NCBI GenBank assembly: GCA_015179025.1 | Contig: WHUX01000033.1 | Coordinates: 62,001 to 126,000, forward strand | Source of the DNA: Terfezia claveryi | Taxonomy: Eukaryota > Ascomycota > Pezizomycetes > Pezizales > Pezizaceae | Length of the DNA: 64,000 nucleotides | Reading direction: 5' to 3' | Shown here: in pieces, positions 1-11,361 of the stretch | Numbering within the stretch: position 1 is the stretch's first letter | Layout of the letters: every line of letters begins with the position of its first letter | Notes under the pieces: generated by a model | Database searches by the model: none | What the model saw: only the letters and a program-made list of their open reading frames with translations | What the model was told of the DNA's origin: nothing | Made by a program: the position numbers and the translations under genes

Positions 1-391
1 GAAATGTACCTACACGAGCACTAATATCTACAGGCCAAACCACGCCAGTTACTACGCTATTTAAACCTGTACTCGCTAAAAGCCTAAGACCTGTATTAGG
101 GATTACTATAACTGCCAATATAAACCAATGCACCACCATGTTCGAATACAGATTGCTTATTTCTTCGCCGGAGCAGTAGTTTTCTCTCCAGATCAGCAAC
201 ATTGCCTTCCAACCCCTACTTTTGCTTCTGGCACTCCCCCAAGCTTATCTGAATCCCATGCCCATCGGCTCAGCGAACTCAGTGAGCGCGTCTAGTTCGA
301 TATTCATCTTCGTAACCTAATCTTGCCACTCCGCCACGGATTGTATAGCCTGTATTTGACAGTGTTGGATTTGCCAGGTTTAGGCTTCGTA
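1..391. other. 3' flank of the coiled-coil gene
   Basis: I see no reading frame or repeat that I can support here. It lies immediately downstream of the minus-strand coiled-coil gene and may hold its 3' untranslated region. Confidence 0.4.
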
Positions 392-2206
392 TTATAAGAT
401 GGCAAAAATCTCCCTTAGCTCGCAATTTTCATCTTCCAATCCCTCCCTCCTCTGCTCCAATCCCTCCCTCCTCTGCTCAATTCGCTCCATGTGCCTGCTG
501 GCTTCCGCCCTTCTTTCAACTAACTCAGCAAGATCAGTATTCTCAATTTGCATCATCGTAGCTCTTCCCTGCCACACCTCCACGGATTTCGTTGCCTTGT
601 CAAGCTCCGATGCCAGCCTAGCGCATTCTTCCATATAGACAGCGTCCTCATCTGCCAGTTCCTTTTCCAAAAAGGCGATCCTGTGTTTCAACTCAGAGAC
701 CTCATTCTTTAAGTCCCCCTTCTGGTTTTTGATTTGCTCCACCGATTCGGCCAACGACTTGATTTGATCATCCCTGTCGTGAACCTGCTGTTCCAGCTCA
801 GTAATTCTTGCCGCTGAGAGGATGTTCCTCTTTCGATAGGGCTCCATTTCCTCAAAATACACCTTGTCGCTGTCCGAGATCTTCTCGTGCAGTTTGCAAA
901 TATATTCCGTTGCGGATAAGTTTCTGGATTCGGATTCCTCCGCTTGCGTTTTTAACAACGCATTTTGACGTTCTGACTCAGCAAGATGCTCCTCCAGAGG
1001 GTTAATCTTCTGCTCCAATTTACACGTGCGCTGTACAGCTTCCTCCATGACCTTGCCCTGTTGCACGCTGTTGGCCGCGATCAAATTGTACATCCGAGTT
1101 AATGTTTCATTCTCTAGTTCACTGCTATAAAGCAGCCCTTGCAGCTCTTCAACCTTGTCCTCCAATTTTGCCTTCTGAGTTTGAAGTCCCCCCACCTGCT
1201 GAGTTAATATCCTAATACGATGCTCGCTCTCGTTTCGCTGTTCCACATATCCTTGAAGTATTTCAGTAAGATCATCCCGTTCATCTCTCATCTCGATTGC
1301 TCTCTTCTCCCATAGCTCGATGGATGCCTTCGCTCTTCTATCTATGGTTTCTTTTTTGCCCATTTCCTCTAACATAGCCTTCTCCATTTCGTCGAAGTCG
1401 TTTGCCAGCTCATCACAGGTTTCTCTCAACATAGCATTTGACTCTTTAAGTTTCCGCACCTCCTGCTTCAAAAGGTTTATTCCATAATCCTCCTCCTTCC
1501 TCTGCTCAACATACCCCTCAACAACCTCTTTCCAGTGATCACGTTGCTTCTCCGCTTCACTGATCAGCAACTGCCAGTGATCGACAATGGTGGCAGCTTT
1601 AGTAAGGTGATCAACAAGAACCTCTATCTGCTTCTCCCAATTCTCGGGATCATTGTTGTATGACGGTAGGTTTTCTTGAAGGTTTTTCTCAGTTCTGCTT
1701 ACAATTTCTTGGAGCTGAGCAGTAACTGCCACAAGTTTTTGTTGCCATCTCCCCCCGTATGCCGCCTCCTTAGCAAGTTTTGCATGATGATGCTCCTCTC
1801 GCCTTCTCATTTTTGCTTCTTTGTCCTCATCCCACACTCCATACTCATCATCCGAATACGCATCTGAATCCTCATATTCGCCATCCGAATGCGCATTGGG
1901 AACCCCATGTTGAACACTAACGGAATTTTTAATCACTAGACACTTCCCGTAGAACTTTTCCTTGCGTGTAGGTGCGAGCTCTTCATCGAGGCAGGTGGCC
2001 TCTTCGAGGCATACGAGCCTTGCGAGCACAGCGTTAAATTGGTTTTCCAAACGTTCGAATAGCTCTTCGGCGCTAGATTCCACATCGTCTATCAAAGTAG
2101 CAAGACGAGAATCTTCATGCCTTTCAGCAGCGACGATGGATGTCGGTTGCGGATCGGAAGCAATGCATGGAGAAGGCGTTTTGCGGGGAGGGTCGATGCT
2201 TCCCAT
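392..2206 (-). CDS. Long coiled-coil protein with degenerate internal repeats (604 aa)
   Basis: This is one uninterrupted frame with an ATG at 2206 and a TAA stop. The first 90 or so residues are Ser/Pro-containing. An acidic Asp/Tyr patch (about residues 105-130) follows, and from about residue 150 nearly everything is heptad-like Glu/Lys/Leu coiled coil. Within the coil a unit of roughly 100 residues recurs in degenerate form. Its landmarks are a Trp followed by Arg/Met-rich sequence and then GYVEQRKE or GYVEQRNE, with a weaker third version (WQGRATM...LVERR) near the C terminus. The last repeat, EQRREGL, is tandemly duplicated and shows as a DNA duplication near 438-475. No catalytic motif, membrane segment or signal peptide is visible. 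A structural or tethering role is inference from the coil alone; the family is not recognised. Confidence 0.8.
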   Translation of the reverse strand: MGSIDPPRKTPSPCIASDPQPTSIVAAERHEDSRLATLIDDVESSAEELFERLENQFNAVLARLVCLEEATCLDEELAPTRKEKFYGKCLVIKNSVSVQHGVPNAHSDGEYEDSDAYSDDEYGVWDEDKEAKMRRREEHHHAKLAKEAAYGGRWQQKLVAVTAQLQEIVSRTEKNLQENLPSYNNDPENWEKQIEVLVDHLTKAATIVDHWQLLISEAEKQRDHWKEVVEGYVEQRKEEDYGINLLKQEVRKLKESNAMLRETCDELANDFDEMEKAMLEEMGKKETIDRRAKASIELWEKRAIEMRDERDDLTEILQGYVEQRNESEHRIRILTQQVGGLQTQKAKLEDKVEELQGLLYSSELENETLTRMYNLIAANSVQQGKVMEEAVQRTCKLEQKINPLEEHLAESERQNALLKTQAEESESRNLSATEYICKLHEKISDSDKVYFEEMEPYRKRNILSAARITELEQQVHDRDDQIKSLAESVEQIKNQKGDLKNEVSELKHRIAFLEKELADEDAVYMEECARLASELDKATKSVEVWQGRATMMQIENTDLAELVERRAEASRHMERIEQRREGLEQRREGLEDENCELREIFAIL

Positions 2207-3975
2207 TATTAATAATGGTAATAGGATGAAGAGGGATTTTAGAGTAATTGAGTGTATTAGGGGATGTTGGAGAAGCTGATGGGAAGCCTGAAATGCAAGG
2301 TAATGGTAAGTATGGGTGTCATGGGGCTGAATATGTTAAATTTTCTGTGTGTGTTGGAAGGTGGGGATGCAATAAAAAGGCGGAGACCAGAGAACTGCGG
2401 AAAAGACTCACTTAAGTACTTAATACTCCCGTAACAGCTTTGCTGCTAGCCTTCAAAATAAGTTTAATTACCAAGTTAAACTTTAGGTCGAAGTCGGGAT
2501 TTTCCTCGAATATTTGAATTGTGGGAGAAAGAGCAGTAAAGGGGGAGGAGGAGCAGCCAGTTAAGTACTCCAGACTTCCAGTCCGTTCCACCGTGTCCTT
2601 TAGCTATACCCCTCGTCCTCTATACTAGAATTAAGCTCAAGGGTCGGATTCAGAAGTTTTGATCATGATCAACTAAAGGCAATTATAACTCAGCTGGATA
2701 CGGTCGTCTAAATAAACTCCGAGAGGTCATATTATTGCTAGATTCGGCTTCGAATTTACCCAGATTATTGACTACAGGTGATGACACAATCCCACAAGTA
2801 GATATAATCCAGAAATGTCATTCAGGTCATTCAAGTTCTGGCCCTTCTCGCATGAACCTGTATTTGCCGTCTAACAACATAAATTCAGCCATTGTCAAAG
2901 CCTCAATTCAAGATAAGCATATATGTACTCGTCAGAAAACTGGCTCTTCAGCCTAAATCCTATTCCATCTTCCCACGTGCCAGCTTTTTTGCTTCCGAGA
3001 GTAATTCAAAGCTGCCAAAGTTCTGTCATGATTCTTGGGGGTAAGTCCCAGACCAAATTGGCAAGTGACTAGCTGTGGTAGACAATTTATGGTGAACACT
3101 CAAGGAAAGACTGCCTGTGGTGACTGGCCGAGATAAGTTTCTCACAGTTCCAGGGGTTATCTTTCCCAAACATAAATCATCTTGGGTCGCTACCTAGTCA
3201 AAATCCACACATTTCGATTCATAGGCTCTCTGAACAATCCCATGCAAAGCCACCCCTGTCATACTCGTTTGCGGACATAATACTGACCCATAGAAGCAAT
3301 GGCAATAATGCAAGGCCACGAAAATCCAGGCAGAGAGGCCATGTGGAGCCACAGGGGAAGGCCCTGGACTCAAGCTGTAGAGGATGGTAATGCGTTTATA
3401 AGAAGCGCCAACCTTACAGCTCATCCAGCCGTCATCTGGTTGCATGATTCCAGTCGATACCTTCGGTTTATCGTGCCACCTCGCTCCCCATATCCTCCTA
3501 CCTATATCTTTCTTTAAATTTCTAAGTACCAGTCCTTCTCCAACATGTGATATGAACTGAGTTTATAATGGATGTGAAGGGAATATTGTCTCCTTGGCGA
3601 ATTACCCTGAATATCAGCTGGATCCTTGGCCGAAGACGTAGGGAAAGGCTGTCATTTGTGAACCTGGATAAATATTGTTGAGCCTGCTAGTCGAGAATGA
3701 TGTCGATAGCGGGATCAGATAGGTGAAGAATATTTTGGCTTGGAATACTGTATTGGTAACATTTCATGTTAATTCCAGGGATAAGGAAAGGGGAAACGAT
3801 GTGATAAAGTTGAGTATGGAAGCAGCTATGCATAATCTCTGCGAGAGATCAATACAATCCTATTGTTTTTTCCGTTGCCGCGCCAAGCCAGCTCACTCCA
3901 TTTTGAGCCTCAACAGCTTACGGAAGCATAATTGCAAACCATCCTACTCTTCTCACAATTCCCAACTCAACCACC
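2207..3975. other. Intergenic region, no supported gene
   Basis: This separates the minus-strand coiled-coil gene from plus-strand frataxin, so it should hold both promoters. Short open frames exist on both strands (for example near 2735-2956 and 3194-3517) but resemble nothing I know and have no splice-linked partner that I can support. Confidence 0.4.
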
Positions 3976-4607
3976 ATGCCATGCCGAATACCCACCTCGC
4001 TCTTCTCAGCATGTATCCGCCCACGCTGGCAATACCTTCTCCCCCGACTTACTCACTCCCGGCAACCCAGCAATCGCTCTTTCACCATAAGTCGAGGAGG
4101 CATTATTGCTACCAACCTCAAACCCACCTCTTCGCCTTTCACCACTACTATCGACTTAACCTTCCGCAATTATAGCTACCACGCCCCCACAACACGAAAA
4201 TACACCCCCACCCCCTTAACTCTACGACATACCAGCACCTCTCTTCCACCACCCTCGACACCCTCCTCTGCTCCCTCGAGGACCTCGCCGAGGTTTCTCC
4301 TAGTCCTGAGAGTAACAACCAACTAATCACTGATGTAGAATTCAGCGCTGGGGTATTAACGGTGGTTGTAGAAGGAAAGGGAACGTGGGTGGTAAATAAG
4401 CAGCCGCCGAATAGGCAGATGTGGTTGAGTAGTCCGATTAGTGGACCGAAAAGGTTTGATTGGGTTGTGGATGGGGATGGAGGGAGGTGGATATGTTTGA
4501 GGGGAGGGAGTGAGGTGGGTTTGGGGGAGTTGCTGAGAAGGGAGTTGGGGCCGGGGGTAAGGGCAGGGGATGAGGGGGAGGAGCCGGCTTGTGCACGAGG
4601 TGATTGA
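3976..4607 (+). CDS. YFH1: Frataxin (mitochondrial iron-sulfur cluster assembly factor), one frame break
   Basis: Frataxin acts in the mitochondrial matrix as an activator of the cysteine desulfurase/scaffold complex that builds iron-sulfur clusters. The C-terminal half (about 4218-4607) carries the family signature: a first helix ending in TTLDTLLCSLEDLAE, acidic ITDVEFSAGVLTV, then GTWVVNKQPPNRQMWLSSPI and SGPKRFDW, which is the conserved beta-sheet face. The stop is TGA at 4605. The N-terminal half, from ATG 3976, lies in a different frame and looks like a matrix-targeting presequence: Arg-rich, without acidic residues, containing RSFTISR. The switch between frames falls around 4200-4220, in a run of two C5 tracts. 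I found no GT-AG intron of suitable phase. A one-base loss in the C tract (real or assembly) is the simplest reading. The total length of about 210 aa is normal for the family. Confidence 0.85.
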
Positions 4608-5224
4608 GAAGGTGATGGAAGGGATGTGGGAGATGGTGCCAGTGGGGCTGACAATGTAGTGGGATGTTTTTTCCTGGCGGGACTTAAATGCACGAGGTGA
4701 GTGTACGCGAATATCGATCGGAGAGCGGGTTACTATGCAAGATGAGAAGAAACGAGACCGTGAATGCTTGAAAATCAGGTGTAGAATATGGAGGCTGGTA
4801 TACCAGCTGGAAGAGGAACCTACCTAGGGGTAGGGCGCTATAGCTAAGGAAATGGAATGTGATGGACTAGGGATTATTACATATCTCCGAAGAATATCTG
4901 GCTTGTTATTGTATTTTATGCTAATTGTATTGAAAAAATAGAACGGATCTTTCTCTCTTTCACATCCTGTATCCATCTTCTAGGTCTAATACCGTCCTTG
5001 GAATGAAGACTACGACTGTCATCACCATTGTGAAAACAGCATGTTAGAAAACATAAGCAATAAGCATACCAATACTGGTACTACGCATAGCACACGAGTA
5101 TCGGAGACATCATTGTAAGAATACTTTGGCCAGTCGAGAGAAATGGAAAGAGATGGTGGAATGTTAACAGGGATCACCTGAGCACCTGAGGGGAAAGTGA
5201 GGTGGGAAAAAAAACATAAAAATA
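4608..5224. other. Frataxin 3' flank, no supported feature
   Basis: No convincing reading frame. AT-rich towards the end, where it runs into the LINE remnant. Confidence 0.35.
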
Positions 5225-5751
5225 TATATATGTAAAAAACTCATTACTCATACCCGTAAACCCGGCGGGTGTATTCAGGAGTGAGGCAAGTTAATCTCTG
5301 GCCGGGCGACCATGCACAGCAGGACGGAACTGCCTGTAGAAGCAGATAAGGCAAATAATCGTTGTGAACTGTAATCGCGTGAAATCACATTTGAACGCAA
5401 ATAAACTCGCGTATCTCACATGCGGAAAATAAAAATTTGTCTCGCGTGATATAAAGCAAAACGATAAGCTCGCATGAAGTAAGGTGAAATATCTAGAGTA
5501 GGAAATTCTCTAGTCTGGTTAAAAAAATATAGGAATATAGGAATATTCTCGCGTAAAATAACTGAGTGATTGGGGATAAAGCCTGCCCTTCCGGCAAGGC
5601 GTCTGTATTTGTAACTGAAGAGACATTCCATGGCGTCCCATGCTTCTCTGTCCTCCTCTTGGACCCAGATGGGTCGATCCAAGTCGTCCCAGATTTTGGG
5701 GTTCGCTAGTAAACCTCTATGTTCATAGAGATCCAGACAGGAAGAAAACAT
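5225..5751 (-). mobile_element. LINE 3' remnant ('LINE-C' type), ORF2 C-terminus plus tail
   Basis: The frame 5751-5416 encodes WDDLDRPIWVQEED followed by an AWDAMECLF...LAGRAGF stretch. It parallels the C-terminal ends of the other LINE ORF2 fragments in this window (WEELDK...WRKEGEE...TEAFF) and is closest to the fragment at 52.7-53.0 kb. Downstream in the minus sense, about 5330-5257, lies the recurrent LINE tail (aggcaagttaatctctgg with an adjoining cccggcggg hairpin remnant). The poly(A) is degenerate and no target-site duplication was found, so this is an old, decayed insertion. Confidence 0.6.
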
Positions 5752-5987
5752 TGTGATAGCCGTCCGCTATATGATGGTCGCAGAAGCGGAAGGCGCTGGT
5801 GTCAGCTTTGGGAAGGACCTAGTCTGGCCGGCACCTAGTCTGGTTGGCAGCCGGCACCGGACCCTCGGTAGAGAAGGACATTGGTCTAAGGCAGTGCTCA
5901 GTCAATCCAGCTCTAGATTTTTTGGTGGGCTGCCCCACGGTAGATTAGGATTGTAAGGGAGTTCAAAAATATTGCAAAAATATTGAC

Positions 5988-6059
5988 TGGAGGCGCGGGG
6001 AATCGAACCCCGGACCACCTCTATGCTAAAGAGGTATTATACCACTAAACCACGCCCCC
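5988..6059 (-). tRNA. tRNA-Ala (anticodon AGC)
   Basis: Read on the minus strand the sequence starts GGGGGCG at 6059 and its acceptor partner CGCCTCC ends at 5989, with discriminator A at 5988. The anticodon arm is CCTCT-TTAGCAT-AGAGG with anticodon AGC at 6027-6025. The T arm is CGGGG-TTCGATT-CCCCG, a good B box. The third acceptor pair is G3:U70, the major identity element of alanine tRNAs, which makes the assignment very secure. There is no intron. Confidence 0.95.
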
Positions 6060-6119
6060 TGATTAGATGAACTCCCTTCGGTAAATCGAGGTTGCAATGA
6101 CCTCCATGCTCATACGTAG

Positions 6120-6830
6120 AGACTAATCAGGGGCATGCTTATATGCATGCACATATAGGTCGAATAAACCTATATCTACATGCCCGGATGAAACTCATGT
6201 AAGCATACCGTGAAAGAACCCATATGCGCGTGCTTATACTAGCCGCGTCCAAACTTGCTGGATAGTGACTATAACTTATTTACATAAGCTCTTTCCCGGT
6301 ATGCTCGCTCATGTGGCATGCTCATATAAGTCCAATAAGCCTATATCTGCATGCAAATAAGCATGCCCATAATTAGCCCCATATGAGTACGTATGAAAAT
6401 GCCCTGATAGAATATTCCTAACTTTCTAATTACTATTATAATTATTGAAGCTGGGATTGATATTAACTAAATCAGGAATAGCCTGAGAAGTATTAGCTTC
6501 CATATTTGGACTGATTGCCAAATTGTGAACCGCCAATTGTTGGAATCGTGCAAGCCAGACTACTGCCAAAGCCACCGAATATAGTAATTATAAAAATAAA
6601 GCTTAGACTCAGCAGTATGAGTATGCTCACATGAGCCCAACAACGGGTCTTGGCATGAGACTACAACAAACCAATATATGCATACATACAGTACAGTATA
6701 AACATGCATATGAGCATACTCCGAATGAACCACTAATATGAGGTGCCTGCCAGACTATAATATGAGCATGCTTGGAATGAGCCAATATGAGCATGCCATA
6801 TGAGAACGCCTCATACCCAATCCGGCGCCG
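6120..6830. repeat. Cluster of degenerate CATATGAGCATGC-type repeats
   Basis: Short, partly palindromic words built from gcatgc, catatg and gagcatgc recur many times. One longer unit is duplicated: 'catgcacatataggtcga' near 6148 matches 'catgctcatataagtcca' near 6318, each followed by a diverged copy of 'taaacctatatctacatgc'. Similar words (atatgagcatgc) reappear between 6600 and 6800. There is no coding potential and the origin is unknown. Confidence 0.55.
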
Positions 6831-7016
6831 AATCTTGGGGCAAAATGGTGGTGCACCAATTCGGCAATCAGTCTAAAAATACCATACCCACCGGCATTCT
6901 GGATTAATCCCCACTTGCACAACTTATGGTGCAAAATATATATAAGCTATCTTGAACTATCGATTTGATACCTGCTGTGCTCACCACACGACTGTACAAT
7001 ATACGAGCCTACCACA

Positions 7017-8837
7017 CTACAGTTTTTGACCTAGTACCGATCCGTGATGGTGAAACGATCCATGTCAACTACCCCTGCCATGACACATATCCCGAGATAT
7101 TACGCTGGCTAGATATCCTCTACAGACCGGGCAAATTGTTTCCTGACACTTTTGAATATGCTCTACAATATGCGCACACTAGGTAGTTGAATAACTCATG
7201 TGAAGCTATCATATGCACCAATCCACCTCGAAAAGGATGAAATTGCCTCCCCCTCCTCAGTGTGACCCCTTCACCCACAGATATAATGAACTAACAAGTC
7301 TACATAGTGCCAGCACCTTAACTTAGCATCTACATTTATGTTAGGATACAATATATTGGCATAGTGCTATATAAAAAGTCATTATTGTTCAGTACCTAAC
7401 ATGCATAATTCAGCCATTTCGATCTTTTGGACCATGTCCGCCGGTTTTTCAGTATTTTGATCCTTCTCGACCTTTCATATCTTCTACAGCCTCTTTACTA
7501 ATCTATTTGCACAACTCCTATATCCTTTATACCCTATACATCCTCACCTTCTATCTTCTATCCTACACACCAGGCTTAATTAGGTTGCTCAATGATCATT
7601 TTGCCTTATATTTTTCCTTATATAAAACATATATATATAAAAGGTTTCTTAAAGATTTTTTAACCAGGTCAATACTCATTTACATCCACAGCTCCTGTAT
7701 ATGCTAAGGGGGGGTATTGGAAGTTTATAGCCTATACTTCTAGATTCGCTCAGGAAACCTCCATCTATTGTAGTCTAGAGGCCTCTGCTTATTGCAATCT
7801 AGAGACTTTGTCTATTGCAGTCTGGAGGTCTCGGTCTATTGCAGTCTGCAGGTCTCTGTCTATTATAGCAACCGCATTTGCCTTATACAGCAGTTCATGT
7901 AATATCTTAATCATGGCTCATAACTACCTAGTTGGTCTAGCATACAATATCTATCTAGGTATGTGGATTTTCATCCGTATATGGCTTCTGAAAGGCTTTC
8001 GAGGCTGTTTTATACTGGTCTGGCTCATTCCTTATATATAGCTGCTTTAGGTTCCGCTAAATAGCTACAATATTCTATTTCTGCTATAGGATATAGAGCT
8101 CAAGATATCATTTGCATACATCCATATCATATCTCTAGCTATTTCAATATCTCCGAACTATTCTGAGTGAAGTGTACCTTTATTGACCTCATATCTACCC
8201 CCGCCGTTGTCATGTTGCCAGAGGTATACTATTCTTGCAGCCAGGTTGCTCAGTTATCTAATCAATAGTATGGAGTAAATGGACCTAAGTTACCGGGCCT
8301 ACGGGATAACAGAATACACAGGGTATAGTGAGTGTAGGAGTGGTACAGAATGAGTAGTGAAGAGGCTGCAGAAGATACGAAAGGTCAAGAAGGATCAAAA
8401 TACTGAAAAACTGGCGGACATGGTCCAAAAGCTCGAAATGGCTGAATTATACATGTTAGGTACCAAACAATAATAACTTTTTATATAGCACTATGCCAAT
8501 ATATTGTATCCTAACATAAATGTAGATGCTAAGTTAAGGTGCTGGCACTATGTAGGCTTGTTAGTTCATTATATCTGTGGGTGAAGGGGTCACACTGAGG
8601 AGGGGGGGGCAATTTCATCCTTTTCGAGGTGGATTGGTGCATATGATAGCTTCACATGAGTTATTCAACTACCTAGTGTGCGCATATTGTAGAGCATATT
8701 CAAAAGTGTCAGGAAACAATTTGCCCGGTCTGTAGAGGATATCTAGCCAGCGCAGTATCTCGGGATATGTGTCTGGCAGGGGTAGTTGACATGGATCGTT
8801 TCACCATCACGGATCGGTACTAGGTCAAAAACTGTAG
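7017..8837. repeat. Long inverted repeat, arms about 485 bp, spacer about 850 bp
   Basis: The left arm (7017 to about 7500) is the reverse complement of the right arm (about 8352 to 8837). The match begins at ctacagtttttgacctag on the left and ends at its complement on the right; weaker similarity runs inward to about 7580/8290. Differences are mostly transitions, several of them CpA/TpA. A frame reading FDLVPIRDGETIHVNYP is present in both arms but has no ATG and no family that I recognise. No target-site duplication was found outside the arms. It could be a foldback or TIR element, or two opposed copies of one repeat. Confidence 0.75.
7765..7867. repeat. Tandem repeat, about 24 bp x 4
   Basis: Four units of the form tattgcagtctggaggtctc lie head to tail in the spacer of the long inverted repeat. 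The copies differ by single transitions. A fifth, broken unit (tattatagc) closes the array. Confidence 0.8.
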
Positions 8838-10324
8838 CTTCTGATGTCAGAAAGCTCCCCAATCCCAACACACAGTTCGAGCCCTTCTTTGGATACAATC
8901 ACGAGGAAACTCGAAATCGGGCACAGTTCAGTGAGGGAGAAAAGAAAAAAAAAAAAAAAAAACTTGGACTAAAAATCTTTCTTGATATTCCCTTATTATC
9001 GCAAACGCCGGGTCTACCTCAGAGGGATTTCACTCTATTGGTTATTCATGGTTTAAACCCACGCTTATGACAACTGCTTATAACTCCATTTCGGAGATAG
9101 CAGTTCATATGTATGAGAGTTTAGGGGGGCAAGTACTTTCCAGATGAAACTAGCCGAAGAGCACAATTCGAAAAAGCTAAGCTCGGTTAATTGCAAATTA
9201 ATCAACCGTGAATATGACAACATCACCAGTACAGCAAAGTCTCTAAATGCCAAAGATAAAGGTTTGAACGTTAATTTTGCTTTTATAACTAACCGACATA
9301 GAAGCCAAGAGTTGAGACTTTCTCAAATCAGATACAAGGAGGCAGATAGCTGTGAGGAAAAGAAGATCTTCGCAGCCACTGAAAAATTTTCAAGGAAATT
9401 GCTGCCGATTGTAGAGAAACTATGATGATGCATGATCAGCTGGTGATTGTTAGTTAAGAAGGGCAATTCCGAATTTAAAAATGTCAGTCAGGGAGTTTTA
9501 AAGAAGGAAACTCGTGAGAAAATGAAGTTCTGGAAACCCAGAGATATGCAGAAGACCGAACCAATTAAGAAAGGTAAAGACCTTTCAATGGAAGACGAGA
9601 TTTTTGTTACCGAACTGTCTCGAGATGTCTCGTCTCGTGCCCAGGCCTAAGATCAATATTGCTTTAGTGCATCGGGGGAACTTCAAGAGGTTTTTTGGGT
9701 ACACTTTTGCAGGTCGTGCCCAATTCTCAGGTTCGTTGCTAATTCCTTTATGTGCTTTACAACTTTTGGTCTCATATTCTCTGATATTGTCATAGCGTCT
9801 ACTTGTTTATACATCAATTCTGCACCTAAACACCTCATTAAGCACATTCCGGGTGTTGGAGGTGTAATATGCGACCAAATTCTCAACGAACGGAATAGAA
9901 AATCCACTGGTCCAAACGATCTGATCAAGCGTGTTACAAAATTCCCAAAAAGCGAACTGACTTCAATCAGATATTAGTGTTGCGGATGTTGAGAGGAAGA
10001 GTGGTGAAGACGGTATTATGTCATTCTTGAGCATGGTTCATTATATATATCGTGGCTTTTTTCCGGATAGACTGGATTTCTTGGCATGATGGAGAAATGA
10101 GGAGCTTTCTGACGTTAGACCTTAGATCATTATTAGAGCAGTCATCGTGGGAATAGACACCTACTTCACAGGACTAGAACTTCTTTGAATTATAGAGCTC
10201 ACAGTTCTGGCGGTACTGGAAAGACGTACCTCTGAAGTTCTTGGTGTCACCCTTTTGTTACTTTCAACGGTGCTCATTTTCAGTGTTACTTTCAACTTTA
10301 TCACGATCGTATAGAGACTTTTAC
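8838..10324. other. Low-information stretch with two Lys-rich short frames
   Basis: A poly(A) run lies near 8944-8961. Plus-strand frames at 9144-9425 (ATG, 93 aa, Lys/Glu/Ser-rich) and about 9447-9650 (no ATG at its start, Lys-rich) are not recognised and may be remnants of one broken gene. Nothing else can be supported. Confidence 0.3.
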
Positions 10325-11361
10325 TGCATAGATTCGTTCTTCCGGAGGATTACGGGGGCTTTCTAGGAAATCAGGCGACAGTAGCCGATGGCGAACTATA
10401 TGCGATGCAGCTGGCTCTACAAAAAGAGAACTCGATCATGCTCACCATCTTATCAGATTCCCGAGCAGCAGTTCAAACAGTCCTAAACCTAAGTCAAGGG
10501 TCACCTCCGAGATCCGGCATAGAAAAGGAGATCAAAAACCTCCTCTCTACCAACTCGCACAGGGATTTCAGGCTCTCATGGATTAGAGGACACTTAGGAA
10601 TCGAAGGGAACGAGAAAGCAGACCGCACCGCCAATTGGGAGTCGCACTTAGGCGTCGTATCAGGCAAAGTCCATACAGCAACAGAAGGGGGCCTACGAGC
10701 AGCCTCCAAAGCTGCACGGAAAATTGCGAGAACAAGGGTAGGCTACGGCACAAGAAGAGTAGAATGGGACCGACATGCCCTGTCGGCATATACCTGGATG
10801 CGCACAAACCGAGGCCCACAGAAAAGCTGGCTCTATCACGTCAACAAAGCCGAGTCGCCAGGGTGTGCATGCGGCCACCCATCGGAATCAGGGGATCACG
10901 TCACATTCGCCTGTCCACGTTTTGGTCACATTAGAAGAGCGCTCCTAGGAGGGAGAAGCAGTTGGGAGGAGCTCGACAAGTTGGAGTGGAGAAAAGAGGG
11001 GGAAGAGACATATGAGACCACGGAGGCCTTCTTCAAGCTCTTATATCGCGAGCTCACCTAGTCAAATCAGTTCGTCTTTACAGTAATCACGAGTTCCTTT
11101 GCCATTTCAGTTAGTCGCTGGTTAGTTCTTCTTTACAGTCATCACGAGTTCCTTCGCCATTTTGGCATTACGATTTTCTTTATCAGTTCAGTTATCAGTT
11201 CAGTTAGTCAAGTTTGTATTTAGTTCGCGCGGGTCTGGCAGATTAACTTGCCCTACCCTTCAATCCACCCAGGCTTCTGGGTGGCTCCTCATGGCCCCTC
11301 TAACGGGGCCGCATAGGTAGTAACTAGTTTTTTTAAATAAAAAAAAAATGCATAGATTCGT
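10325..11361 (+). mobile_element. 5'-truncated LINE ('LINE-A') with 13-bp target-site duplication
   Basis: The insert 10338-11348 is flanked by identical direct repeats TGCATAGATTCGT at 10325-10337 and 11349-11361. It carries the end of ORF2 (see the separate entry), a 287-bp 3' UTR, a two-hairpin tail (ccacccaggcttctgggtgg, then gcccctctaacggggccgc) and a short A-rich end. Severe 5' truncation plus a long TSD is the signature of target-primed reverse transcription. The perfect TSD argues for a fairly recent insertion. Confidence 0.9.
10338..11061 (+). pseudogene. LINE-A ORF2 C-terminal part (RNase H plus Cys/His motif)
   Basis: The frame enters from the truncation point as EDYGGFLGNQATVADGELYA and is open to a TAG at 11059. 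Visible RNase H elements are the acidic GELYAMQ, the catalytic-site strand TILSDSRAAVQ and the terminal motif HLGIEGNEKADR. A downstream C-x-C-x2-H ... H-x4-C segment (CACGHPSESGDHVTFAC) matches the zinc-finger-like end of LINE ORF2 proteins. The reverse transcriptase and endonuclease domains are missing because of 5' truncation, so this copy cannot act alone. Confidence 0.85.

Noticed and set aside
4148..4693. 181-codon minus-strand frame over the frataxin gene
   Set aside because: It is the Pro/Ser-rich antisense shadow of frataxin; the plus strand carries the conserved motifs.
6965..7186. Short protein in the left arm of the inverted repeat
   Set aside because: The start is TTG, the family is unknown, and the frame is duplicated simply because the arms are duplicated.
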